DNA from: Chloranthus sessilifolius
Taxonomy: Eukaryota > Streptophyta > Magnoliopsida > Chloranthales > Chloranthaceae
NCBI GenBank assembly: GCA_021018995.1
Contig: CM037593.1
Coordinates: 11,374,088-11,438,087 of the forward strand
Direction of reading: 5' to 3'
DNA: 64,000 bases
The first letter of the stretch is position 1; the number at the start of each line of letters is the position of its first letter. Shown here in pieces: positions 12,184-22,779 of this stretch. The notes under the pieces were generated by a model. That model searched no databases. It was given only the letters and a program-made list of their open reading frames with translations, and was not told where the DNA came from. Made by a program: the position numbers and the translations under genes.

Positions 12184-12349
12184 GGCACCATTTTTTACAC
12201 CCCACGAGACTACTTTCTCACCCCAATAAAAAAAAACACAAAAATAAAATAGAAGTGCGATTTTTAAAAGAGTCCTCTTTTAGTGGGGCGTCTCAAGTCT
12301 CAACACTAGAGTGAGAAAAATGTCTCATGGGGTGTGAATAATGGTACCC
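12184..12349. mobile_element. Foldback MITE, MULE-type
   Basis: The left arm GGCACCATTTTTTACACCCC pairs with the complement of the right arm (GGGTACCATTATTCACACCC). Flanks are GTTTATTTTA (12174-12183) and GTTTATTTTT (12350-12359), a 10-bp duplication with one mismatch. That size points to Mutator-like mobilisation. It is 166 bp and non-coding. Confidence 0.6.
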
Positions 12350-12836
12350 GTTTATTTTTTGTACAATTGACTCTATTGACTATGATTTTTCCACATCAAT
12401 GGTGTCAACTCAACGATGTGAAAATAATTTTTTTATAATAGTCTAATGATTATCAAGCCGCTCCTTTATATTGTACCCGATTATATGATTCAATGCGTGG
12501 GTAAACAATTGTGGCATAGGATGAGTTACCTGGGCAAGGAACGGATTTAAAGATCTATATTATAGAGTAAAAGGGATTGCAAAAATTGGTAGCTAAAATT
12601 GATTTTATAAAAAAAAATTTTTAATTGGTATCTAAAATTGATTTTATAAATTTAATAATAGTTGTTCATTTTTAAGAACATTTTAATCAATTTGAATCAC
12701 ATGAAATAAAATTATTATCCTATGTTATCCTTTACTCACCGAATCGTTTCATCATCACATTGTTCATATCACAATGCACACTTTAGGAAACTATCTGCCA
12801 ACTGTCCACATTCAGTGACCTGTTTCAGTTTTTTCG

Positions 12837-12920
12837 GGGAAATTTACCTGACCGACCCTGTCAGATACGCCTTTTACGTCAGAAGCCCTATAGTTTCACT
12901 TTTACCCAGACAAACCAGCT
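12837..12920 (+). repeat. MULE-1 left TIR
   Basis: It begins GGGAAATTTACCTGACC and runs 84 bp to CAAACCAGCT. Only one base differs from the complement of the right TIR. It probably holds transposase-binding sites and the transposase promoter, by analogy with MuDR. Confidence 0.9.
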
Positions 12921-13257
12921 CCAAGCCTAGCCGACCCTAAGGAGAGTAAAAGGTCCAAATTACCCCCTTCTAAGACCTTCTTTAACAAACAAAGCATCGT
13001 CTTCTTCCTCATTTTAACCTGCAAAAAAGTTAGAGGTGTAAAACCCTAGACGGAGTGTCCTTACTTAGTCTGATCTGCTCCGATCTGCTATTTCGAAGAA
13101 GAAAACAGAGGCTTGGAGAAGAAGAAGGCCCTGAACTTTGTCCTTGCGACTAGAGGTATCCTACTTAACCCCATTTTCAGTTTATTAGTGTTATGTAGTG
13201 ATGCAGTATCTCTTAGAAGAAGAAGGCCCTGCATTTCGTCATCGGCTCCATATACAT

Positions 13258-13506
13258 CCGATATCGATATCACATACAATCGATATCGATTGTGTATAGA
13301 GTCGATTACGACTCTATTTGAAATCGATATCGATTATATATACAATCGATGACGATTGTATGTGATATCGATATCGATTGTTTATACAATCGATATCGAT
13401 TTCAAATAGAGTCGATGCCGATTGTATATACAATCGATATCGATTGTATAGAGAAACGATATCGATTTCAAATAGAGTCGATATCGATTGTATTTGCAAT
13501 CGACTA
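13258..13506. repeat. TCGN4CGA 22-bp array (A1), MULE-1 transposase 5' region
   Basis: About 11 consecutive 22-bp units are present. Each is a 14-bp quasi-palindrome such as AATCGATATCGATT or AGTCGATTACGACT, plus an 8-bp AT-rich spacer. The array ends about 70 bp before the transposase ATG. It corresponds in position to 63335-63540 of MULE-2. Both strands read open because few units contain stop codons. Confidence 0.9.
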
Positions 13507-13577
13507 AGAGTTATAGTCGTCTTTTCTCTTTTATTTCATCAGTCTTATGACCCTTCCTTCTCATTCTTAAACAGACG

Positions 13578-16218
13578 ATGACGGACGTGAGGATTCCTCT
13601 TCTTTGTCACTATGATGGCCTTCTTGTAAACGATGATGGCTTGTATGAAGGTGGCCGGCGGAGGCTTATTAACATTTCAATTGAAATTTCTTATGAACAA
13701 TTCATAAGGCGAATGTCTGCTGTCAGTTTTGCGAAGGCGGATGAAACAGTTTCAACAAAGTTTCATATGAAGATAGTGAATACGCCTGTAGTTGCCGACA
13801 TTTTGGACTCTGATGATTTGGCTACATTATTTAGTTTTTATAAATCCGGAGTGGACGTTATAAAAGTATTCATCATTAAGGAACCGTCATCCTTCGATTG
13901 AAGTGAACAACAAGTAAATCTCCGGGACTGATTTTGTGTCTCATTCATTTCAGCCATAAGTTTGAGGATGAAATTGTATACGATACCGTCCGTTAGCGAT
14001 GGCGGTTATATTATATTGTAAACGATGGCAGAGGGAAAGCAACATTTGATTTAAACGATGCTCCGATTGAATCGTATGATGACCCAGTAAAATACATGCA
14101 TGGGTCACAACAATGTAGTCAATGGTTAGACTATACTTCAGAGAGGGTGGTGGATACCAACGATTTCAGTCATATCTTCCCCGGTGGATGGACAACTTGG
14201 TTTACTCAAGACTTATGTTCTACCATGCCATCGATGGAAATTACCGAGTAACTCAACCCCATGTCCATACATATGAGCCCCCCTTCGGTGAAGGCCCTAG
14301 CCAGGCACGCCATTATCCATACGGTGAAGGATCCGGTCAATCACAACCCCTTCGGTGAAGGATCTAGTCAACCACCCGAGAACATGAATGAAGATACCTT
14401 AGAAGAAGAATATGAAGGCGAACCAGATGGGGTTATGAAAGAGGACCCGAAAATTTTTGTGAGAGATATTGACAATCGTCTAGTAGACGGAGATTACGAA
14501 ATGTCAGAGACATCGGGCGATTCCTCCGATGAAGAGGTGGAAACGAATATCGAATTGACGTTTAAAATTGGAGAGATCTTGAGACAAACAAACATTTCAA
14601 AGAGCATTGAAAGAACACGGTTGAGAAAAACTTTCAAATTCGGCCTTTGAGGACCGCTAGTTATTGGATGCTACGAACCCGATTGTTCGTGAAGGCGAAT
14701 ACATGCTTCTAAATTGGTAGGCTCGATTCTTTCCAAATCAAGACATTCAATAGTACTCACACATGCGGAGCCGCTAAGATCGGACCGCACGGTCACCGTA
14801 ATGCAACAATCTCCTTCGTGCGAATTATATGCACGGGATAAACTTATGGAAGGATTCGACTACACCGGCGTCGATAATGTTTGATATTGCAAAAGCTTAT
14901 AATGTGCAAATCTCATATGCAAAAGCTTGGAGGAAAAGAGCTTGCCCTTAATGATATTAGAGGAAGTTGGGAAGGACAATTTGTTGATCTATCGGCCTCA
15001 CGTGAAGGAGATGAAGAGGGTAGATCCTAATGTACAAACATCCTTTCAACTTACTCTTGACGGTAAGTTTCAAAGATTTTTTGGAGTTTTGGCCCATGCA
15101 TCGGGCTACCGCAATACACTTCGTCGCATATTGCTTGTAGCGGCACACCTACGAGGACGTTTGAAGGATCCTCCTTATCGCCTCTCGCGCAAGACGGTAA
15201 TGGTCATATATTACCGTTAGCATTTGCCGTGGTCGAGTTAGAAGAAGAGGATACGTGGATGTGGTTTCTTGAGCGGGTAGGTGCGTTTCGTGATCGGTGG
15301 GTTTAACGAGGATCTCGTAATTATCACGCAGTGTCGAAGGGTTTAATAAATGCGGTGAAACGATATCTTCCTAACGCATATCACAACTTCGCATGGCATA
15401 TGACACAAAATTTCGGCAAAGACAAGTATCCTGTGAACAATGTGAAGGGTCTATGGTTCTTGGCGTGCATATTCGAAAGAGAAATTTGATTATTTTATCA
15501 ACGAAATGAAGAAAGATCCTGCGATTCTCGGGCCGTAGAATATATTTTGAAAATAGATCCAAAGCATTGGGCACGCAGCATATATGGAAGGAAGGCGATG
15601 AGGTCACGACTACGAATATTGCCGAAAGTTTAAACGGCGTGCTAAAGATAGCTCGAGAGAGACCAATTATTGACTTAATCGAACTACTAGAGAGAAAGTC
15701 GATCATTTTCAAAAGCAGAGATATCGATAAATGGACCACCCTTCTGCTGGCGGCAGATGCTCACATGAAGAAAGTGTTGCAATGGGCGGTAGAAAGAGAG
15801 CTCAACCATACGCGATCAATTCCAAGTCAATTCGAAATTACATTCATCACGTCGACTTGGAATACAAGACACAGTTACGAGTTGCCGTTGGCACATTCAT
15901 GGCTTGCCTTGCTCCCATGCCGTGGGCCATCAATCGAAGAAGTTCGACTATCATAAATTTTGTGAGAACTGGTTTTTCACCGCTTGCTTTAGACAAACAT
16001 ATGACGAGCAATGGGTTCCCACCCTCGATAAAAGTCAATGGGAGTTCCAAGCAGAGCAACTCCCTGAAAATATGAAAGTGAGACCACCCTATTATTGCCG
16101 AAAGCAAGGCCCGTCCAGGAAGAGAAGGATAAGGTCTAAGGGTGAGGTAACGAATATGGTCACAACCGCAGGAGCTGCAAGGCAGTGGGACCGATGGGCT
16201 AACAGTGTATATTTTTAA
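13578..16218 (+). pseudogene. MULE-1 transposase (mudrA-like), broken
   Basis: The ATG at 13578 opens a PB1-like N-terminal segment (13578-13901), then an acidic linker (about 14390-14560). After that come the CxC...HTC zinc-finger region, the plug segment, remnants of the DDE core, the SWIM region (about 15830-15960) and a basic tail. The frame is lost repeatedly. The codons for both catalytic aspartates are damaged: the VDG-TH motif reads VAAH near 15138, and the ITD motif near 15325 is altered. The glutamate motif NIAESLN (about 15617) survives. A gap of about 30 bp has also removed part of the C-terminal zinc knuckle still present in MULE-2. It cannot encode an active transposase. Confidence 0.85.
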
Positions 16219-16296
16219 TAATGATAGATTGAATGTAAATGAGAAATTCAGAATCCATGTTTTTTTACACTCTATTATAGTATTCTTGATGTGTAT

Positions 16297-16530
16297 CATA
16301 GAGTAGTCATCGATTATTATAACTAATGATATCGATTCTATATAGAGTCGCCATCGACTATGTATAACGTCGATATCGATTCATTTAAGAATCGGCATCG
16401 ATTATGGATATCGTCAATGACGACTACATATATAGTCGATATCGATTATTTATACAATCGACGACGATTACATCTGATAAATCACCGATTATTTATATAG
16501 TCGATGGCGACTATATATGTAGTCGCTAAT
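16297..16530. repeat. TCGN4CGA array (A2) between the convergent gene ends, MULE-1
   Basis: About 10 units of the 22-bp repeat lie between the transposase stop (about 16218) and the protease stop (16661). The corresponding MULE-2 array is 60205-60475. Spacers are mostly ATATATA-like. Confidence 0.85.
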
Positions 16531-17559
16531 GGATGCTATTCTACTTTTTAACTACAAGTACATAAAAATAGTGCCATTATATTCAAAATAATTCAATTTT
16601 CAATTACAAAAATATTCGAATGCAACCACACTATTACAAAAATATTCAAATACAACCACACTACTGCTGCTCCCCCTCCTTTTTGTCTTCCTTCACAAGA
16701 CTCGCCATCGCTGTATGTAGCAGTGTATGGCCAATCGATCCTCTCTATATCCGATCATAAGTCAAATTTCTTCCCATCATAAAATATTCGACATACTTCA
16801 CAACAAACACTCCGCAATCACAGGAGTTGGTCTGCCGGGGGACGGCTTTGATCCGGCAGTCAGTAGATGCCCAAGGATAGTTCTTCTTTATTAGCGCAGA
16901 GGAGTCACCGCATTTAATATAAGATCACGGGAAGGTATTGTGTCATTCAAATAATAGAGAGGAGTGTCGATATGTTAAGCTAACAATGATAAAAGATATG
17001 CTAAGCAAAATATCTTACCAAATACCGCAATTGGGCCACATATCTTTCCTTAGAGGGCCTATTAAATATAGAATTAAGCGATCATTATCGATCGTTCGAC
17101 TACCTTTACGATATAGCGCCGTGTAGTGGTTGTTCAGAATGTATTGGCATAAATATCTACAAAAAAGTAATATAATCTCAAAGGGTAGGATAGAAAAAAT
17201 TAAAAAGAATAATTATAAAGAGGATAAAAGCATACTATGTTGCATTCGTGAGCCCACAGATTCCGAAGCTCATTGTAGAAGAAAGTTTCCATCAGCCTCT
17301 TCCCTCCGGTCTCTCTTTGTTTATAGGCACGTGAACTTGAACCTCGATCGATCGGTCGCATACAATTTTTCAAAGAAGCAAAAACTTGTTGAAATCTCTC
17401 ACCATAGCCCATGTCGCCGTGTGTCGCAGGTCCATTAGGAAGTTTTGACATTTTCTCGGGATGAATTTTATCATCAATAACTTCCAAATGTCTCATGTAG
17501 GCCCATAACACGAAAACCAATGCGTTAGATTAAAATATGCGTTAGAGTTAAATACATAA

Positions 17560-17808
17560 TCGTTAGCGACTACGTACATCATTGATATCGATTCATTTTA
17601 GAGTCGAGTAACGATTATTTAAGTCGTCGAAATAGTTATCGACTCTCTAATGAATCGATATCGATGATTTGAGTCGCTAACGATTACATACGCCATCGTT
17701 AGCGACTCTACAAGCCATCGATACCGATTCCATAAGCCATCGATAACGATTACATAAGCCATCGATAACTTGATTATATAAGCCATCGATAACGATTTTG
17801 CCTACGAT
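17560..17808. repeat. TCGN4CGA array (A3) in a protease-gene intron, MULE-1
   Basis: The 22-bp period is clear at 17700-17808, where units such as CATCGATAACGATT alternate with the spacer ACATAAGC. The spacer wording is particular to this array. The position matches 58945-59172 in MULE-2. Confidence 0.85.
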
Positions 17809-18467
17809 ATTAAACTTACAAAGTTATCCAGTCTTTGGGTTTCCGACATCTGAAGGATTGCACCACCTTGTACTTGCCGATTGCTAACATATTCTGCATA
17901 AAACATGACCAACCTAACTCATCTTGACGATAAATATATAATAATAAAGTTAAGTATTCAGGGTAATTCTACTTACGCGTCCTCCTTCGCAGTCTTATAC
18001 CATATGTCTAGCATATATTTTTTCTCCATTAGCTCAGAGCATCTTCATCAAGAGACCGGGACGGTAATGATTGCCACCGATCCGTGCTCGTGATTGGTCC
18101 TTCAGGCCTTCGGTGGGCTTCTTTTCAACCGCTACCCTTCGCTGGGCCTTAGGTTTGATGGAAATTATTTTGCTGGCTTTCGCTTGCCTAGGTCTTAAGC
18201 GCTCGACATTTTGTTGGTGAGGCAATTGGGAAGAGGTTTCTTCACCAGGACCCTTATCGATTGGGTCTCAGTGTCGCTCGTCGCCATGCCTTCACCTCAT
18301 CAACGGGAGGAGGAGGAGGAACCTGATGCGCAGGAGCTAATGGTTCCTTATTGAAGGCTGTGTCGCACACCTTCGATATCAGCTCCTCCATAGCCACATC
18401 CTGTACATCGAAATAATGGTGTAAAATAAGAATTAATTTTTGGTCCACATTTTAAAATGTCCAAATC

Positions 18468-18640
18468 GATTTTAAATATAATCGCTATCGATTATATATA
18501 TATAGTCGCTATCGATTATATATATAGTCGCTATCGATTATATATATAGTCACGATCGATCATATATATAGTCGCTATCGATTATATATATAGTCTATCT
18601 ATTTTATATATGGTCATTATCGATTATATAGATAATGAAA
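18468..18640. repeat. TCGN4CGA-type array (A4) in a protease-gene intron, MULE-1
   Basis: About 7 units are built on GTCGCTATCGATTATATATA, most 20-22 bp apart. It lies between the coiled-coil exon and the proline-rich exon. The MULE-2 counterpart is 57970-58208. Confidence 0.85.
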
Positions 18641-19267
18641 ATTGAATATTAAAACTAGATTTCAACATATACCTTAGGTCTCGCCTCCAATAAATTTTCA
18701 AGGAGATCTTTTATTTCAGTCTGGCCCTTTCTGACTAAAGAGTTGTAGTGATTTAACTTCTGCCACTCCGCATCCCTTGAATTCAGCCTCTCATTGAAGG
18801 AGTTGCAGAGTTTCTCTAAAGAAGCGCAACGTTTAGCCAGGGCCTTATTCTCTCCCTCCAAATCGCTCACTCTTTGGGTGAGCTTCAAGTTATCCACAAA
18901 TGATCGACTCCTCAACAAAGAATCATTGAGGCTATCTATCTTTGCCAGGCTCTCCTTGGCGGCCCCCTAGTTCTTGGCCGACCCTCTCCCACTAGCACGG
19001 GCCCTTTTTCGAGAGGGTTCTTCTTGAACGTCGATCGTCATCCCATTCTTCCTCTCCTCTCCAAGATTATCGAAGAATGTAATTTCTTTTCTTCTTGGCC
19101 GAATCTCTTCCATGACTTTTCTTGATCGGTTCTTTCCTCTTCCCCCAACCTCCTTTTGAACCCGTAGATATTCTCTTACCACGGGTATCTCTAATTCAAA
19201 GCCACGAGGCATGAGGGGCCTTGAACCTTTGAAAGAAAATGAAACAACGAGAATAAAATGATCGTTA

Positions 19268-19450
19268 TATATATAATAAATCACTCTCGATTGTGTAAAG
19301 AATCGCTATTGATTCCTTACCTTAACAAATCACTATCGATTAGATAATGAATCGTTATCGATTACTTATTAAGTCGTAATAATCGCTATCGATTAAATAA
19401 ATGAATCATTAGCGATTCGTAATGAATGTATCGATTCTAGAATGAATCGG
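19268..19450. repeat. TCGN4CGA-type array (A5) in a protease-gene intron, MULE-1
   Basis: Degenerate units (AATCGTTATCGATT, AATCGCTATCGATT) fill the intron between the DUF1985-like exon and the coiled-coil exon. Several units have lost one CpG. The MULE-2 counterpart is 57000-57295, which is better preserved. Confidence 0.8.
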
Positions 19451-20344
19451 TAAGTTGCTTTTTTTTTAATAGATAGACCTCATACCTTCTTCTAACATCC
19501 GCATGAGTGTAACCTTTGATCTCGGATGCATACCGTCCACCATTTCAGGTGGAAAGGGTCCTTGAGGCCTAGCCGGGATGGCGATATATCGGGCGAGGAT
19601 CTCATAAGCCCACCATTGAAGTACATATGCATCCATATGTGTTGTATGCGTCTTCGGGCTTTATCCATCTCGGCGGTTTTTCTATTCGCCGCGCCTTTTA
19701 TTATATACTCCATCAAGTCCTGGTAGACGAGCAGACCCCACGGAGTTCGGTTGAAGGCCTCCATATCATCGATGAGGTCGATGTGGTCTTCAGAAATTTG
19801 ATGGTGGGAACCGGGGAAGAGAAATATGCACAACACAAACAGAAGGGACAACTTTAAGAAGTCCTCATCACTTTCCACTCTATAAATTGCAGCATCTATA
19901 TGAGACCGGAGAATTTTTCCGGGAGGCGTTCCACAAAGTATTTGTTTCTAATGGTTTGTTCTGCCGAGGGTTTACCGGATGGGGTAGCCTTTGCTGGGGC
20001 AACTACGGCAAGGCCCAGTATCAATGCAATGTGTATCTTCCGAAGATAGACATCAGTCTTCCCAGTTCGGAAATGGTTTTTATCAAGCCAAAATGTAAAT
20101 GACGAATCCACGACATCGAGAAAAGAAATCCCACACCTTGGATTTGAAATATTCCACCAAAACCTAATCTCTGAATTCTTCCGATCCGAGTAGCACTTTC
20201 GAGAGATTCAAACTAAGACGGGAGAACACTTGGCAACATGTCGGTACAACCATCTTGACAAATTTTGAAATGAATCGTAATAAAATGAAAGGACTCAACA
20301 CCATACTAACAAGGATAGTTAAAAATGTTGATGAAATGTATATA

Positions 20345-20935
20345 TAAAACCGTATCGATTACATCTAGAGATTATCGATTATATAGGTAATCGCTAACGA
20401 CCCTAGATGTAATCGCGATAGAGTCTATATATAATCGATACCGACTCTAGATGTAATCGATATCGAGTCTATATGTAATCGATATAGACTCAAAAGATTT
20501 CATGAAGTCGCCATTGAATCAAAATGTTTCATTTACTTGCAAAATTTTCAATTACATTCATAATAGTTCAATTAAAATTAAAAGTAAAAAGAAAATCTTG
20601 CAAGTCTACATATATAATCGATAACGATTACATATGTAAGCGCTAACGACTCTATATGTAATCGATATCGATTCATGAAATCGCCAACGACTCAATATAT
20701 ATTGCAATGACCTCAAAATGTTTATTTATATAGAAATTACTTGATTCTTGACTCTTAAGTTTCTTTTTCTTTCTTTATTTCTTTTTCTTTTCTTCCTTCT
20801 TCTTTACCTACACATCGATTATCTCTATAATCGATATCGTTCTATATGTAATCGCTATCGACTCTCAACGTAATCGATCTCGATTACTTATGAAATCGCT
20901 ATCAATTAAATATAAATCTACATTGATCTCAAAAT
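20345..20935. repeat. TCGN4CGA arrays (A6, three blocks) in the first protease-gene intron, MULE-1
   Basis: Blocks at about 20345-20505, 20605-20700 and 20815-20935 are separated by AT-rich text containing AATGTTT(A/C)AT direct repeats. Units such as ATCGATATCGATT and ATCGCTATCGACT are recognisable throughout. MULE-2 has the matching arrays at 55395-55565 and 55905-56085. Confidence 0.8.
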
Positions 20936-21614
20936 GTTTAATTTAATTAAATTTCCTTATTTACATAGAAAATATTTAATTTACTCAAAAGAATTCATGC
21001 ATCAAAAAAAGTTGTTTCATTTACTTCAAAATATTTGAATTACATTCAAATTTTTTCATTTATAATTAAAAAAAAAGAAAAAAGTTAGGAAGAAGGATGA
21101 AGGCGGTGGTGGATGGGGTGGAGGCCGGGTGGTTCTTGGTTTCTTTTTTCTTTTCCTTCCTTCTTCTTTTCTTTTCTTCCTTCCTCTTCTTCTTCTTTTC
21201 CTCCTTCGCCAAAATCTCCATTACTTCATCGTACTCGTCCCACGAGGAACCTGCAGAGGATCCGGTTACGGTGGTGGTGGTGGGGTCCTCCCATACGGAT
21301 AGAACTTTATTGGGTTATAGAAGGTTTTTCTTCTCGTCAGGACATTAGGAAAAATATGGGATGTAGGGATGATAGGTGGTTTGCTAAGGTCGAACTAAAC
21401 GTATTTAAAGCTCCTAGATTGTGGAATACGAATCGTTGTATTAAATTTTCTCATTCTTCCAACCTAACTTGCCATAATGGTTTTACAAAGGGTAGTTGGC
21501 AATAAATTGAAGCGTCTTGAGATAAATATAAAACCTCGTATGATTTATTATGGCATCGAGGTAATAACTATAGGAAATTATTTCAAATGATGGGTATTAA
21601 TTATATTCATGAGA

Positions 21615-21812
21615 GTCGATATCGATTTGTTATAGATTAAATCATCCACAGTTTATATAGTCGATTACGACTACATATATAATCTTTATCGACTCTAAAG
21701 GTAATCGAGAACGTTTCCCATATGTAATCGGAAACGATTACATATATAATCGATATCGACTACATATGTAGTCGTAATCGATTACATATGTAATCGTTAC
21801 CGATTACATATG
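21615..21812. repeat. TCGN4CGA array (A7) upstream of the protease gene, MULE-1
   Basis: About 9 units lie between exon 1 and the right TIR, including AGTCGTAATCGATTACATATG. The MULE-2 counterpart is 54530-54735. Confidence 0.85.
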
Positions 21813-22087
21813 GGAAAACCTAAAAAAAATATGTCAAAATATGCAACAAAGAGAGGAGAAATAAAAAATCTATAGCGATGGAAGCTAATTTTAATTCTAA
21901 CTTACAGATTTGGTAGCTTGAAGGTTATAGTTTTGAACGCGATCGTCCACGAAGCGTCAACGACTCTCCACCGACTTCGAACGAAAAAGTAAATTCAAAA
22001 CAGTAAATGATTTGAAACGACGGCGGCTATTTATTACTGTGGGGGTAGTTTGGGTATTTCCTACAGGCGTGCCTCAGCTCGGCGCGC

Positions 22088-22171
22088 AGCTGGTTTGTCT
22101 GGGTAAAAGTGAAACTATAGGGCTTCTGACGTAAAAGGCGTATCTGACAGGGCCGGTCAGGTAAATTTCCC
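22088..22171 (-). repeat. MULE-1 right TIR
   Basis: It is the complement of the left TIR with one mismatch in 84 bp, ending GGTAAATTTCCC at 22171. The duplication GTTTTTTCG follows at once. It lies on the UGT-proximal side. Confidence 0.9.
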
Positions 22172-22264
22172 GTTTTTTCGTCTAGAACCGGTGGGTTACC
22201 ATATGTGAGCTTAAACCAAAAAGGAAATCATAGGTCACCACTAACCTCACCTCACATATGTGGC

Positions 22265-22625
22265 ATGTTTATTTACAACCCTAATTTTTTTTTCTCCAGT
22301 CATTTCTTACATGGTAAAATCATTAATTGTTTTGAATCAAAATGAAAATCATTTATCATCCCACTCTTTCACATAATAGATTTTGAAATTATGGGCCTAT
22401 CATTAGACAATCAAATGTTGATCCTATGACACATCCCAAAACATGTACGAGATCACAGGCATGCCATTAAACAAAGTTCATGTTCACTTTTTGGATTATG
22501 TACCTAGTGGAATCTACATTTGGCCGTGATAGTAAGCCTAATGTTGTCAAGATCTGTAGTGTGAAAGATGGGACGAAAAATGATCACCAGCCAGCCTGTT
22601 TCAAAGCAGTCAACAATATAAGCAT
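22265..22625. repeat. M1-type inverted-repeat element in the UGT upstream region
   Basis: The left arm has TTGTTTTGAATCAAAATG and ATTTTGAAATTATGGGCC. The right arm has the complementary vocabulary (ATCTGTAGTGTGAAAGATGG, TTTCAAAGCAGTCAACAA). This is a diverged copy of the M1 family, sitting between MULE-1 and the UGT, so the UGT promoter is largely transposon-derived. Confidence 0.5.
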
Positions 22626-22680
22626 ATGAAACTTAAGGTTTAAAAGAAGAATCTTCGGTTGCAAATAAAGGTATCGACAT

Positions 22681-22704
22681 GTATATATATATATATATAT
22701 ATAT
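22681..22704 (+). promoter_or_regulatory. (TA)n tract, possible TATA region of the UGT gene
   Basis: A run of about 12 TA dinucleotides ends 76 bp before the UGT ATG. It is the only TATA-like sequence at a plausible distance, though a microsatellite is weak evidence for a core promoter. Confidence 0.3.
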
Positions 22705-22779
22705 ACACACCAACAGCCCATCCTGGGCTTTACAAAAACCACCACCCCCGAGAGACCAAGGCTCAGAGCACACACAAAA

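Larger units (their letters stand above)
16661..21345 (-). pseudogene. MULE-1 Ulp1-like cysteine protease gene, broken
   Basis: This multi-exon gene reads leftward. It has an acidic, proline- and lysine-rich exon 1 (about 21345-21085), a DUF1985-like exon (about 20110-19492), a basic/coiled-coil exon (about 19220-18655), a proline-rich linker exon (about 18410-17975) and protease exons (about 17870-16661). The cysteine motif QTNSCDCG is present near 16815-16840. The histidine motif reads LHG rather than LHW, and the downstream aspartate region (about 17070-17110) is scrambled. Stops and frameshifts interrupt several exons. The exon order matches MULE-2. Such proteases cleave SUMO or other ubiquitin-like modifiers; a role in transposition is unknown. 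Confidence 0.8.
12837..22171 (+). mobile_element. MULE-1: full-length Kaonashi-type Mutator-like element
   Basis: This is a 9,335-bp element bounded by 84-bp TIRs that differ at one base. It sits between identical 9-bp duplications GTTTTTTCG (12828-12836 and 22172-22180). It carries a transposase gene on + (13578-16218) and a Ulp1-like protease gene on - (21345-16661), converging as in MuDR. MULEs with a Ulp1/C48 second gene are known in plants as Kaonashi-type. Both genes are damaged, so the element is non-autonomous. It ends 608 bp upstream of the UGT start codon. Confidence 0.9.

Noticed and set aside
13113..13581. Overlapping ORFs on both strands rich in 'IDIDCIYNRYRLYIQS' wording (also 63290-63669)
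   Set aside because: They are translations of the 22-bp DNA array, open in several frames because units rarely contain stops. Both strands are open at once, and the units differ between the two elements without amino-acid conservation.
15847..16299. 150-residue minus-strand ORF across the MULE-1 transposase end
   Set aside because: It is antisense to the SWIM/basic C-terminal region, whose sense-strand motifs are conserved in MULE-2.
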